This document shows, one piece after another, positions 1 to 6,914 of a stretch of 11,064 nucleotides of DNA. Under the pieces are notes generated by a model, which was not told the origin of the DNA, searched no databases, and saw only the letters and a program-made list of their open reading frames with translations. Position 1 is the stretch's first letter, and every line of letters starts with the position of its first letter. The DNA is taken from the NCBI GenBank assembly GCA_902492995.1, contig CABUNR010000033.1, positions 1 to 11,064 of the forward strand, given 5' to 3'. Source of the stretch: OMSK01 sp902492995 (GTDB lineage Bacteria; Bacillota_I; Bacilli_A; RF39; UBA660). The position numbers were made by a program, and so were the translations under genes.

Positions 1-146
1 GCTTCTTTTCTTGCATCATTTATTATATTTGTTACAATTGGTGTTGCGATTAAAGTTATTATAGCTAGTATTACTATTACCGCTAAAAGTTCTATCAATG
101 TTAGTCCTTTTTTATTGTTATTTCTTAACCCCCTCCGGTTTTGCAT
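1..146 (-). CDS. Prepilin-type N-terminal cleavage/methylation protein (partial, runs off the left edge)
   Basis: About 48 codons of the N-terminus are visible; the C-terminus lies left of base 1. After a basic leader (MQNRRGLRNNNKKG) comes the type IV prepilin signature G/LTLIELLAVIVILAII, with Glu at +5, so a prepilin peptidase should cut after Gly14 and the hydrophobic helix should anchor the protein in the membrane. The helix closely matches that of the second pilin-like gene at 3464-4470, and 27 nt (69-95 and 4411-4437) are identical, so the two are paralogs. The start is the ATG at 146, directly after an in-frame stop; it has no clear Shine-Dalgarno site in front. A strong one (129-136) lies inside the reading frame, with no usable in-frame start 5-10 nt after it. 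The C-terminal domain and the function (pilus, pseudopilus or anchored surface protein) cannot be seen. Confidence 0.8.
   Translation of the reverse strand, partial: MQNRRGLRNNNKKGLTLIELLAVIVILAIITLIATPIVTNIINDARKE
129..136 (-). promoter_or_regulatory. Shine-Dalgarno-like G-rich site inside the partial pilin frame
   Basis: On the minus strand this reads GGAGGGGG, the best ribosome-site match near the partial pilin start. It lies downstream of the only in-frame ATG (146), and the in-frame codons after it (TTA AGA AAT AAC AAT AAA) contain no start. It is either chance, because it encodes Arg-Gly in the leader, or the remnant of a start site whose initiation codon was lost. Confidence 0.35.
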
Positions 147-191
147 TTAGTTACCATATTACACATTCTTACTTTGTTTTAGCATATATAA

Positions 192-220
192 ATAATACAA
201 CAAATTTAATGTTTTGTAAG
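192..220 (-). promoter_or_regulatory. Candidate sigma-A promoter of the partial pilin gene
   Basis: Minus-strand CTTACA (-35, 215-220), a 17-nt spacer and TATTAT (-10, 192-197). Predicted transcription start is near 185, giving a leader of about 39 nt to the ATG at 146. The -35 box directly follows the T-run of the uvrA terminator. The second pilin gene has nearly the same boxes and the same spacing. Confidence 0.5.
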
Positions 221-221
221 C

Positions 222-246
222 AAAAAAATCAGAATAAAAATTCTGA
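222..246 (-). terminator. Rho-independent terminator of uvrA
   Basis: Starting 8 nt after the uvrA stop, the minus strand forms a 7-bp stem (TCAGAAT / ATTCTGA; 229-235 with 240-246) with a 4-nt loop, followed by seven T. Confidence 0.85.
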
Positions 247-254
247 CTCTTTTA

Positions 255-3068
255 TTAATTTAAATATTCTTTTAAATACATACCTGTATAACTTTTTTCA
301 TTTAAAGCAACTGTCTCTGGTGTACCTTTAGCAACTATCTCTCCACCACCGTCGCCACCTTCAGGTCCTAAATCAATTATATAATCAGCTACCTTTATTA
401 CATCTAAATTATGTTCAATAACAACAACAGTATCACCATTATCAACAATTCTCTCTAAGATAACTAATAATTTCTTTATATCATCTGTATGAAGTCCAGT
501 AGTTGGCTCATCTAATATAAATAAACTCTTACCAGTTGGTTTCTTTTGTAATTCCTTTGCAAGTTTAACACGAGCTGCTTCTCCTCCTGATAATGTTGGA
601 GCACTTTGACCTAATTTTACATAGGAAAGACCTACATCCATAAGCATTTCAAGTTTATTCTTAATTTTTGGAACATTTTCAAAAAACTTATATGCTTCTT
701 CAACCTGCATTTCAAGTACATCATAAATATTTTTATCTTTATATTTAACATTTAATGTTTCTTTATTATATCTAGTTCCACCACAAACTTCACAAGGAAC
801 ATAAACATCAGGTAAAAAATGCATTTCTATTTTTTTGACACCATCACCTTGACATGCCTCACATCTTCCACCTTTAACATTAAATGAAAATCTACCTTTA
901 TCATATCCTCTTAATTTTGCTTCTTTAGTTTCTGTAAACACATCTCTTATATCATCAAATACACCTGTATATGTAGCTGGATTACTTCTTGGAGTTCTAC
1001 CTATAGGAGATTGTGAAATATCTATAACTTTATCAATATTTTCTAATCCTTTAATTTCTCTATATTTACCAGGTTTTTCTTTTGTTTTATATAAATTATT
1101 TCTGCAAACCTTATATAGTATTTCATTAACAAGTGTAGATTTACCAGATCCAGATACTCCAGTAACACATGTAAAAGTTCCAAGAGGAATTTTTACATTA
1201 ATATTTTTTAAATTATTTTCTTTAGCACCTTTTATTTCAATAAATTTTTTATTTCCTTTTCTTCTTGATTTTGGAACTTCAATTTTAAGTTCACCTGTTA
1301 AATATTTACCAGTTAAACTATTTTTATTTTTCATAACTTCTTCAGGTGTACCACATGCGACTACCTCACCGCCATGAATACCTGCTCCAGGACCTATATC
1401 TACTAAAAAATCCGAAGCTTTCATAGTATCAGTATCATGTTCTACAACAACAAGAGTATTCCCTAAATCACGCATTTCTTTTAAAGAATTTATAAGTCTA
1501 TTATTATCTCTTTGATGAAGTCCTATCGAAGGTTCATCAAGGACATATAAAACACCTGTTAACCTAGAACCAATTTGCGTAGCAAGGCGTATTCTTTGAG
1601 CTTCTCCTCCTGATAACGTTTGAGCACTACGGGCAAGTGTTAAATATTCAAGACCAACATTTATTAAAAAACTAAGTCTTGATTCTATTTCTTTAACAAT
1701 CAAATTAGCAATTTCTGCTTGTTCTTTAGATAATTTTAAATTTGTAATAAATTTATATAAATTTTTTATACTAAGTAAAGTTACTTCATATATATTCTTA
1801 TTATTAATTTTAACTGATAAAATAGAATCATCAAGTCTTGAACCATGACATTTTGGACAAGGAAGTTCTGTCATATATCCTTCAATCCAATCTCTTATCC
1901 AACCACTTTTTGTTTCAACATATCTTCTTTCTAAATTAGAAATAACACCTTCATAAAAATCTCTTTGTGTTCTTGTGTTTCCATTTTTAGATGTATAATT
2001 AAATTCTAATATATCAGGTGTACCATATAACAAAATATCTAATTTTTTTCTATCAATATCTTTAATTTTCATATCCATATCAATATCATAATAACTACAT
2101 ACTGTACTTATTTGTGTTGAAATTATATTTGTATCATCACGTAAATTTATTACTTTAATAGCACCTTCATTTATACTTAAGTTTCTATCTGGAATTACTA
2201 AATCTTCATCTATTTTATATTTTATTCCAAGACCTTTACATTCTTTACATGCACCATATGGAGCATTAAATGAAAACATTCTAGGCTCTAGTTCTGGCAA
2301 ACTAAAATCACAATCTGGGCAAGCATATTTTTCACTCATTACAATTTCATCTGAACCAATTACATCAATAACAACTTTACCTTTTGATAATTTAGAAGCT
2401 AATTCTATAGCTTCATAAAGTCGACTTCTTATATCTTCTTTTATAACAATTCTATCTATAACTATTGATATATTATGTTTTTTATTTTTCTCTAAATTTA
2501 TTTCATCTAATAAATCATAATCAACATCATCAATAATAACTCTTGCATATCCATCTTTTCTATATTTTTCTAATGTATCAGCATGAGTTCCTTTTTCTCC
2601 ATAAACAACCGGACTCAATACTCTAATTTTTGTTCCTAAATCTAATTTTAAAATTTGATTTGTCATTTCTTCGATGCTTTGACTAGTTATTGGTTTATTA
2701 TGAATAGGACAATATGGAATACCAATTCTTGCATATAAAAGTCTTAAATAATCATATATTTCTGTAACCGTTCCAACTGTTGATCTTGGATTTTTACTTG
2801 TTGTTTTTTGATCAATACTTATAGCTGGAGAAAGCCCTTCTATTGAATCAACATCAGGTTTTTCACTTCCACCTAAAAATTGCCTAGCATAAGCAGATAA
2901 ACTTTCAATATATCTTCTCTCACCTTCTGCATATATTGTATCAAAAGCTAAAGAAGATTTTCCTGAACCAGATACACCTGTCATAACAATAAGTTTATTT
3001 TTAGGAAGTTCAATATTTATATTTTTTAAATTGTTTTCACGTGCACCTTTTATTATAATTTTATCCAT
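255..3068 (-). CDS. uvrA: Excinuclease ABC subunit A (UvrA)
   Basis: UvrA is the damage-sensing ATPase of nucleotide excision repair; as a dimer it finds distorted DNA and loads UvrB. At 937 residues it has the usual full length. Both ABC halves are intact. Half one has Walker A GVSGSGKS (31-38), a Cys4 zinc module (C250, C253, C274, C277), a further CxxC (C404, C407), signature LSGGEAQR (485-492) and Walker B VLYVLDEP. Half two has GVSGSGKS (637-644), a Cys4 zinc module (C736, C739, C759, C762), LSGGEAAR (826-833) and SLFILDEP. Ala replaces the usual Gln in the second signature (LSGGEAQR in half one). The start is set by GGAGGTG at 3074-3080. It is a single-gene unit with its own strong promoter and terminator; uvrB, often adjacent in Firmicutes, is absent from the window. 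A weak LexA-like box overlaps the promoter. Confidence 0.98.
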   Translation of the reverse strand: MDKIIIKGARENNLKNINIELPKNKLIVMTGVSGSGKSSLAFDTIYAEGERRYIESLSAYARQFLGGSEKPDVDSIEGLSPAISIDQKTTSKNPRSTVGTVTEIYDYLRLLYARIGIPYCPIHNKPITSQSIEEMTNQILKLDLGTKIRVLSPVVYGEKGTHADTLEKYRKDGYARVIIDDVDYDLLDEINLEKNKKHNISIVIDRIVIKEDIRSRLYEAIELASKLSKGKVVIDVIGSDEIVMSEKYACPDCDFSLPELEPRMFSFNAPYGACKECKGLGIKYKIDEDLVIPDRNLSINEGAIKVINLRDDTNIISTQISTVCSYYDIDMDMKIKDIDRKKLDILLYGTPDILEFNYTSKNGNTRTQRDFYEGVISNLERRYVETKSGWIRDWIEGYMTELPCPKCHGSRLDDSILSVKINNKNIYEVTLLSIKNLYKFITNLKLSKEQAEIANLIVKEIESRLSFLINVGLEYLTLARSAQTLSGGEAQRIRLATQIGSRLTGVLYVLDEPSIGLHQRDNNRLINSLKEMRDLGNTLVVVEHDTDTMKASDFLVDIGPGAGIHGGEVVACGTPEEVMKNKNSLTGKYLTGELKIEVPKSRRKGNKKFIEIKGAKENNLKNINVKIPLGTFTCVTGVSGSGKSTLVNEILYKVCRNNLYKTKEKPGKYREIKGLENIDKVIDISQSPIGRTPRSNPATYTGVFDDIRDVFTETKEAKLRGYDKGRFSFNVKGGRCEACQGDGVKKIEMHFLPDVYVPCEVCGGTRYNKETLNVKYKDKNIYDVLEMQVEEAYKFFENVPKIKNKLEMLMDVGLSYVKLGQSAPTLSGGEAARVKLAKELQKKPTGKSLFILDEPTTGLHTDDIKKLLVILERIVDNGDTVVVIEHNLDVIKVADYIIDLGPEGGDGGGEIVAKGTPETVALNEKSYTGMYLKEYLN

Positions 3069-3085
3069 AATAACACCTCCAAATA

Positions 3086-3114
3086 ATTATAGCATGCCAA
3101 ACAAATGTATGCAA
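3086..3114 (-). promoter_or_regulatory. Sigma-A promoter of uvrA
   Basis: Minus-strand TTGCAT (-35, 3109-3114), a 17-nt spacer and a perfect TATAAT (-10, 3086-3091). A TG one base before the -10 makes it an extended -10. Predicted start is near 3079, close to the ribosome site, so the leader is very short. Confidence 0.75.
3098..3111. promoter_or_regulatory. Possible degenerate LexA (SOS) box in the uvrA promoter
   Basis: CAAACAAATGTATG matches 11 of 14 positions of the Bacillus-type LexA consensus CGAACRNRYGTTCG. Mismatches are at positions 2, 12 and 13. It lies in the -35/-10 spacer, where a bound repressor would block transcription. The core GAAC/GTTC is imperfect in both halves, so this is only a candidate. 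Confidence 0.25.
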
Positions 3115-3115
3115 G

Positions 3116-3139
3116 AAAAAAATGACTTTCATCATTTTT
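3116..3139 (-). terminator. Weak terminator of the 61-residue gene
   Basis: Minus-strand AAAAATGA / TCATTTTT (8-bp stem, 6-nt loop; 3118-3125 with 3132-3139) runs into a T-run. The stem has only two G-C pairs, so termination is probably partial. It begins 15 nt after the stop at 3155 and ends just before the uvrA -35 box. Confidence 0.5.
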
Positions 3140-3154
3140 ATTATTTACAAAAAT

Positions 3155-3340
3155 TTATTTTGTATTATCTCTTAAAACGATATAATTTACTTTTGGTGTA
3201 TCACAATCATTATAAGAATTTTCCTTATTTTCTTTCACCATATATTTATGTTCATATGCTTTTTCAAAAACCATATCAACTAATTTTAAAGATAAATCAA
3301 TACATGTTGCATATAAAACAAATTTACCAATCTTTTTCAT
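3155..3340 (-). CDS. Small protein of unknown function (61 residues)
   Basis: I do not recognise this protein. The ATG at 3340 is chosen because GGAGGA lies 6 nt upstream; an in-frame ATG 15 nt earlier has no such site. The product begins MKKIGKFVLYATCIDLSLKL, a basic N-terminus and a mildly hydrophobic or amphipathic stretch to about residue 25. That stretch is too weak to call a signal peptide or membrane segment with confidence. The rest is charged and polar (EKAYEHKYMVKENKEN), with two cysteines in all (C13 and about C46) and no catalytic motif. A promoter (TTTACA-16-TATAAT), a strong ribosome site and a terminator-like hairpin after the stop argue that it is a real monocistronic gene. 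It sits between the broken pilin and uvrA, neither of which suggests a role. Confidence 0.65.
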   Translation of the reverse strand: MKKIGKFVLYATCIDLSLKLVDMVFEKAYEHKYMVKENKENSYNDCDTPKVNYIVLRDNTK

Positions 3341-3361
3341 ACTATTCCTCCATGCCAAAAT

Positions 3362-3389
3362 ATTATATCATTTTTTTTAAATTTGTAAA
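3362..3389 (-). promoter_or_regulatory. Promoter of the 61-residue gene
   Basis: Minus-strand TTTACA (-35, 3384-3389), a 16-nt spacer and perfect TATAAT (-10, 3362-3367). The -35 box is inside one arm of the 26-bp inverted repeat that ends the pilin gene. Confidence 0.55.
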
Positions 3390-3430
3390 GAAAAAAACAG
3401 AAAATTCTGTTTTTTTCTTTACAAATTTAA
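3377..3430. terminator. Perfect 26-bp inverted repeat, bidirectional terminator
   Basis: 3377-3402 and 3405-3430 are exact reverse complements around a 2-nt centre. The core is ACAGAA/TTCTGT flanked by runs of seven A and seven T, so either strand gives a short stem followed by a T-run. It begins 33 nt after the pilin stop (3464), so terminating that gene is the likely role. The arms are longer than a terminator needs. Confidence 0.8.
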
Positions 3431-3463
3431 CTATTTATTTTTATACTTTTTAATTACTACAAA

Positions 3464-4470
3464 CTAAGATATAGTTATAACTGGACGTACACCACAATCT
3501 ATTCCCAAACTATAAAGTCCATTTTCTAAAGTCCCAAATGAAGTAACAAACCAAACGGTATTTTTATAATTAGAATACCCTGAACCTGTCCAATAAGCAG
3601 TATCATATATCCACGAATATTGTGAACTAGTACATGACCTATCAACAGATGAACATCCTAAATTTTCTAATTCTGTTTTTGTTATTAATCTTACATCTTT
3701 TACTTTTCCTGTTAATGCAGTTTTATAACCATTTATTGCATCCTTTACTGGACCATCATATTTTTGTATATCAATTGTACCATCATCCCATCCATCAACA
3801 TTGGAAAATGACACATTTCCATATTTTTGTCCGCTTGATATATATCCTTTTACATCTTTATCTTGTAATCCTGTTGCTATTCCTTTTGCATTATCCCCCA
3901 CATTTAAGTTATATTTTGCAAGTGCATTTATTGTTTCATTTTCATTTAAAATTACATAAAAATTTTCATTAGTTTCTTTAACTTGTATTTCATCACCAAC
4001 ATCTGCTAATCCATTTTTATTTACATCAACTATTATTTCATAATTTTTTTCTGGTTTTGATGGTGTTCCACCATTACATACTTCTCCTGCTACTTCTGCC
4101 TTTTCTCCATCATAATATATACTTATTTTATCTATACATAGTTCTGCCTTTGTTACTATTCCATTTTTTATTGTTATATTACCACTTGTTGGTGTTGTTT
4201 CTTTTAGTTTTATTTTACTTGTAATTTCTTCTATATTACTATATTCCCATCATTTATTTTTGGATATTTTTTATTATCCAACATATTCATTTGATTTTCA
4301 TACTCTATTGCTTCAATATATCCATATGCTGAATCTTTTGATGCACTCTTTTTTGCATCATTTATCATATTTAATATGATTGGGGTTGCAATTAAGGCTA
4401 TTATGGCTAATATTACTATTACCGCTAAAAGTTCTATTAAAGTGAACCCTTTTTTACTATTAGCTATCAT
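3464..4470 (-). pseudogene. Prepilin-like surface protein with 'GVRPVIT' C-terminal domain, frameshifted
   Basis: The N-terminus has a short leader (MIANSKKG), cleavage expected after Gly8, then FTLIELLAVIVILAIIALI with Glu at +5. This frame hits TAG at 4231 after 79 codons. The frame that opens at about 4249 continues without a stop to TAG at 3464. Reading GGGG for GGG near codon 75 joins the frames as KYPKINDGEYSNIEEI and gives 335 residues. The middle holds an EF-hand/dockerin-like loop (DVNKNGLADVGDE, about 149-161) and FYVI...LAKYNL. The end has RLITKTELENLGC, a Trp/Tyr/Ser/Gly-rich stretch and GVRPVITIS, an ending I know from membrane-anchored pilin-like proteins of gut Bacilli. GAGGT (4477-4481) sets the start. 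A promoter and terminator bound the gene. The lesion may be a real mutation, phase variation or a sequencing indel; apart from it the gene looks intact. Confidence 0.8.
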
Positions 4471-4496
4471 ATTTTTACCTCTTTCCTACTATAAAA

Positions 4497-4525
4497 ATAA
4501 TAACAAAAAAAGTAGTTTTTGTAAA
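4497..4525 (-). promoter_or_regulatory. Promoter of the frameshifted pilin gene
   Basis: Minus-strand TTTACA (-35, 4520-4525), a 17-nt spacer and TATTAT (-10, 4497-4502). The -35 box overlaps the loop and one stem arm of the ftsZ terminator. Predicted start is near 4490, leaving a leader of about 20 nt that holds the ribosome site. Confidence 0.55.
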
Positions 4526-4529
4526 CTAC
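4505..4529 (-). terminator. Rho-independent terminator of ftsZ
   Basis: Minus-strand stem GTAGTTT / AAACTAC (4523-4529 with 4512-4518), 4-nt loop, then seven T. It lies 26 nt after the ftsZ stop. Confidence 0.85.
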
Positions 4530-4555
4530 AACTTTGTTTATATTATTAAATTTTT

Positions 4556-5602
4556 TTAAAACACTCTTTTTCTAAGGAATGCTGGAATATCTGTATCTCC
4601 GTCATCTGTATCATTATCATCAATAATATTATTTTTCTTTGGTTCCTCTACTTCTTCCTTATCAAAACCTGTAGCAATTACAGTAACAATTATTTCATCA
4701 GTTAAATTTTCATTTATTACAGCACCAAATATTGTATTAATATCAGTATTAGCACTTTCTCTAATTACTTCTGCTGCTTCTTCTACTTCAAATAAAGTTA
4801 AATTAGATCCACCAGTAACATTAATTATTGCATCTGTTGCTCCACTTATACTAGCTTCTAATAAAGGAGAGGTTACAGCTTCACGAGCTGCTTCTGCTGC
4901 TCTATTTTCACCAACACCCATACCTATACCAATTAAAGCATTACCACGTTTTTCCATTACTGCTTTTACATCAGCAAAATCAAGATTTATAAGGCCAGCT
5001 ACAGCAATTAAATCTGAAATAGATTGAACACCACGTCTTAAAACATTATCTACTTCTTTAAATGAATCTACTAAAGAAGTTGATTTGTCTATTATTTCTC
5101 TTAATCTATCATTTGGAATAACAATTAAGGTATCAACATGTTTTTTTAATTCATCAAGTCCACTTAGTGCATGATTCATTCTTTTTTTACCTTCAAATGA
5201 GAATGGTTTTGTGACTATACCAACTGTTAAAGCACCTAATTCTTGAGCTATATCTGCAATTACTGGAGCTGCACCAGTACCAGTTCCTCCACCCATTCCA
5301 CAAGTAATAAATACCATATCAGCACCAGTTAAGGCCTCTTTTAATTCCTCTTTACTCTCAAGAGCAGCTTCTCTACCAATATCTGGATTTGCTCCTGCTC
5401 CAAGTCCATTTGTAAGTTTTTCTCCAATTTGAATTTTAACAGATGCATTAGAATTATTTAACACTTGTAAATCTGTATTGGCAACAATAAAATCAACACC
5501 CTTAACTCCTGATTCTATCATTCTATTTACAGCATTATTTCCAGCTCCACCTACACCTATTACTTTTATTTTTGCTAATTGATCCATTTCTAATCCAAAC
5601 AT
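4556..5602 (-). CDS. ftsZ: Cell division protein FtsZ
   Basis: FtsZ is the tubulin-like GTPase that polymerises into the division ring at midcell. The 348 residues cover the whole protein. The N-terminal GTPase domain shows KVIGVGGAGNNAVNRM (12-27), NTDLQ and the tubulin signature GGGTGTGAAP (104-113). NDRL and DFADVKAVM follow, the latter carrying the T7-loop Asp residues that complete the GTP site of the next subunit. After the core come VATGF, a short acidic linker (DDNDTDDGDTD) and the C-terminal peptide DIPAFLRKRVF, which in the family binds FtsA and other tethers. The linker is short for a Firmicute. The ATG at 5602 is preceded by GGGAGGA at 6-nt spacing. It lies 12 nt after ftsA, shares its transcript, and is followed by a strong terminator. 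Confidence 0.98.
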   Translation of the reverse strand: MFGLEMDQLAKIKVIGVGGAGNNAVNRMIESGVKGVDFIVANTDLQVLNNSNASVKIQIGEKLTNGLGAGANPDIGREAALESKEELKEALTGADMVFITCGMGGGTGTGAAPVIADIAQELGALTVGIVTKPFSFEGKKRMNHALSGLDELKKHVDTLIVIPNDRLREIIDKSTSLVDSFKEVDNVLRRGVQSISDLIAVAGLINLDFADVKAVMEKRGNALIGIGMGVGENRAAEAAREAVTSPLLEASISGATDAIINVTGGSNLTLFEVEEAAEVIRESANTDINTIFGAVINENLTDEIIVTVIATGFDKEEVEEPKKNNIIDDNDTDDGDTDIPAFLRKRVF

Positions 5603-5614
5603 TTTGTATCCTCC

Positions 5615-6853
5615 CTAATCATTAAAAAAGTATCCAAACACTTTTCCAAGCATTGTTTCATTAATCACATTCATTATATTACTTTTATTTTGTTTAAAAT
5701 CATCTAACTCTTCTATCATTGTATAATCAATATTTTTTAATTTTAAATTATTAATAAAATTAATTATATTACCTATAACAACTGAGTATTTATTATTTCT
5801 AACACCAAGTATTCTTATATTACCAATACTAGCATTCTCTCCTAAAACTTCCTCACATACTACTTGGAAGTTATCCATGCTGCTAGTACCTCCAGTTATT
5901 ATTATATAATCAACTTCTCTTTTTGTCAAAAGATTTATCTCTTTTCTAGCTAAAACTAAAATTTCTTCAATTCTAGACATAACAACTTCAGATAATTCAA
6001 ATTGATTTATCTTTATTTTTTCTCCTAATTTATTAGTTGTTTCATAAAAATTACCTTTACCTGCATATCTTTTATGTGCTAATGCAAATTTTTCTTTTAA
6101 TTTTATTGAATCATTATTATTAACTTTATATATGTAAGAAATATCATTATCTATATTTTTACTACCTAATTCTAAAATAGAATTCTTAATAATAATTCCT
6201 TTATTATATATTGATACACTAGTAGTATCATAACCAATATTAATAATAGCACCAACTTTAGATTCAGTATCCTTAGATTTAAACATATTTATATCTCCAA
6301 CAGGATTTACTGAAATATCAATTACCTCAAGTCCTATATTTTCAAGTAAATTAACTATAGAATAAACATAGCTTTTTGGAACACTTACCAAAACAGCTCG
6401 TGCTGTTAATGTTCTTCCAGTTTTTCCTTTAGGATCTATTATTCCTTTTTCTAAATCTATGCCAAAATCAATTGGTAATATATTTACAACTTCTTCATTT
6501 ACTATATCAGCATTTAAAACAGCATTTTCTAACACTTTTCTTATATCTTTACCAAGTACACCAACATCTGGATTTATTGAAGTTTTTCCATCTATTAACT
6601 TAAATGATGAATCAATACTTGGTATAGAAACAATAATTTTTTTTATATTTATACCTAACATATCTTCAACTTCTGATAAAGCTTCTTCTATTTTTTCTTT
6701 TGCTAAATCAGAATTAACTATTTTCCCTTTTTTTATTCCTTCAGACTTAACACTTGATGCGGCAAGCAAATTAAGTTTATTATTATAAAGCTGACATACA
6801 GCTACTTTTATTGAATCGTTTCCAATATCAATACTAGCATAAACATTTTTCAC
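5615..6853 (-). CDS. ftsA: Cell division protein FtsA
   Basis: FtsA is the actin-like membrane anchor of the FtsZ ring, and its partner ftsZ follows 12 nt later. About 412 residues is a normal length. The phosphate-1 loop is ASIDIGNDSIK near the N-terminus. The FtsA-specific 1C subdomain follows at roughly 80-165, and the nucleotide-site motif IIITGGTSS lies near 317-325. The C-terminus (GKVFGYFFND) is a plausible amphipathic membrane-targeting helix. The phosphate-2 motif reads NIGYDTT where actin-family ATPases usually have DIGGGTT, so the first acidic residue is Asn; ATP handling may differ. The start chosen is GTG at 6853, because AGGAG (6863-6867) is 9 nt upstream. The longer ATG start at 6862 would abut that site with no spacing. 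A strong promoter of its own precedes it. Confidence 0.95.
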   Translation of the reverse strand: MKNVYASIDIGNDSIKVAVCQLYNNKLNLLAASSVKSEGIKKGKIVNSDLAKEKIEEALSEVEDMLGINIKKIIVSIPSIDSSFKLIDGKTSINPDVGVLGKDIRKVLENAVLNADIVNEEVVNILPIDFGIDLEKGIIDPKGKTGRTLTARAVLVSVPKSYVYSIVNLLENIGLEVIDISVNPVGDINMFKSKDTESKVGAIINIGYDTTSVSIYNKGIIIKNSILELGSKNIDNDISYIYKVNNNDSIKLKEKFALAHKRYAGKGNFYETTNKLGEKIKINQFELSEVVMSRIEEILVLARKEINLLTKREVDYIIITGGTSSMDNFQVVCEEVLGENASIGNIRILGVRNNKYSVVIGNIINFINNLKLKNIDYTMIEELDDFKQNKSNIMNVINETMLGKVFGYFFND

Positions 6854-6862
6854 TTGTATCAT

Positions 6863-6867
6863 CTCCT
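6863..6867 (-). promoter_or_regulatory. Ribosome binding site that selects the GTG start of ftsA
   Basis: Minus-strand AGGAG is immediately followed by ATG (6862) and, 9 nt away, by GTG (6853). Normal spacing favours the GTG, which shortens FtsA by three residues. Confidence 0.65.
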
Positions 6868-6880
6868 ATAATCTAAAATA

Positions 6881-6909
6881 ATTATACTATATTTTTTTTA
6901 AAATGCCAA
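6881..6909 (-). promoter_or_regulatory. Strong sigma-A promoter of ftsA-ftsZ
   Basis: Minus-strand TTGGCA (-35, 6904-6909; 5 of 6 consensus bases), a 17-nt spacer and perfect TATAAT (-10, 6881-6886). It lies in the 61-nt gap after divIB, so ftsAZ can be expressed above the level of divIB. No terminator separates them, so read-through from divIB is also expected. Confidence 0.8.
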
Positions 6910-6914
6910 TATAT

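Noticed and set aside
98..331. Plus-strand open frames, such as 98-331, 3031-3453, 3634-3972, 6459-6788, 7833-8021 and 9950-10153
   Set aside because: They lie opposite recognised genes or intergenic signals, have Phe/Leu/Tyr/Ser-biased composition typical of antisense AT-rich DNA, and show no family motifs.
3464..3700. Diversity-generating retroelement variable region in the Trp/Tyr/Ser-rich pilin C-terminus
   Set aside because: No reverse transcriptase, template repeat or near-duplicate of the region exists in the window, and the codons lack a clear adenine-mutation pattern.
3464..3901. A separate 145-residue gene starting at GTG 3901
   Set aside because: There is no ribosome site, and the same frame stays open upstream to about 4249 and continues the pilin. 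It is the 3' part of the frameshifted gene.
4228..4262. Programmed -1 ribosomal frameshift or polymerase slippage joining the pilin frames
   Set aside because: No slippery heptamer fits the frame (codons GAT GGG AAT ATA), the run is only GGG, and no clear stimulatory hairpin follows. A one-base indel is simpler.
1..4470. Mobile element bounded by the two pilin-like repeats
   Set aside because: The repeats are coding paralogs. There are no terminal inverted repeats, target-site duplications, transposase or integrase.
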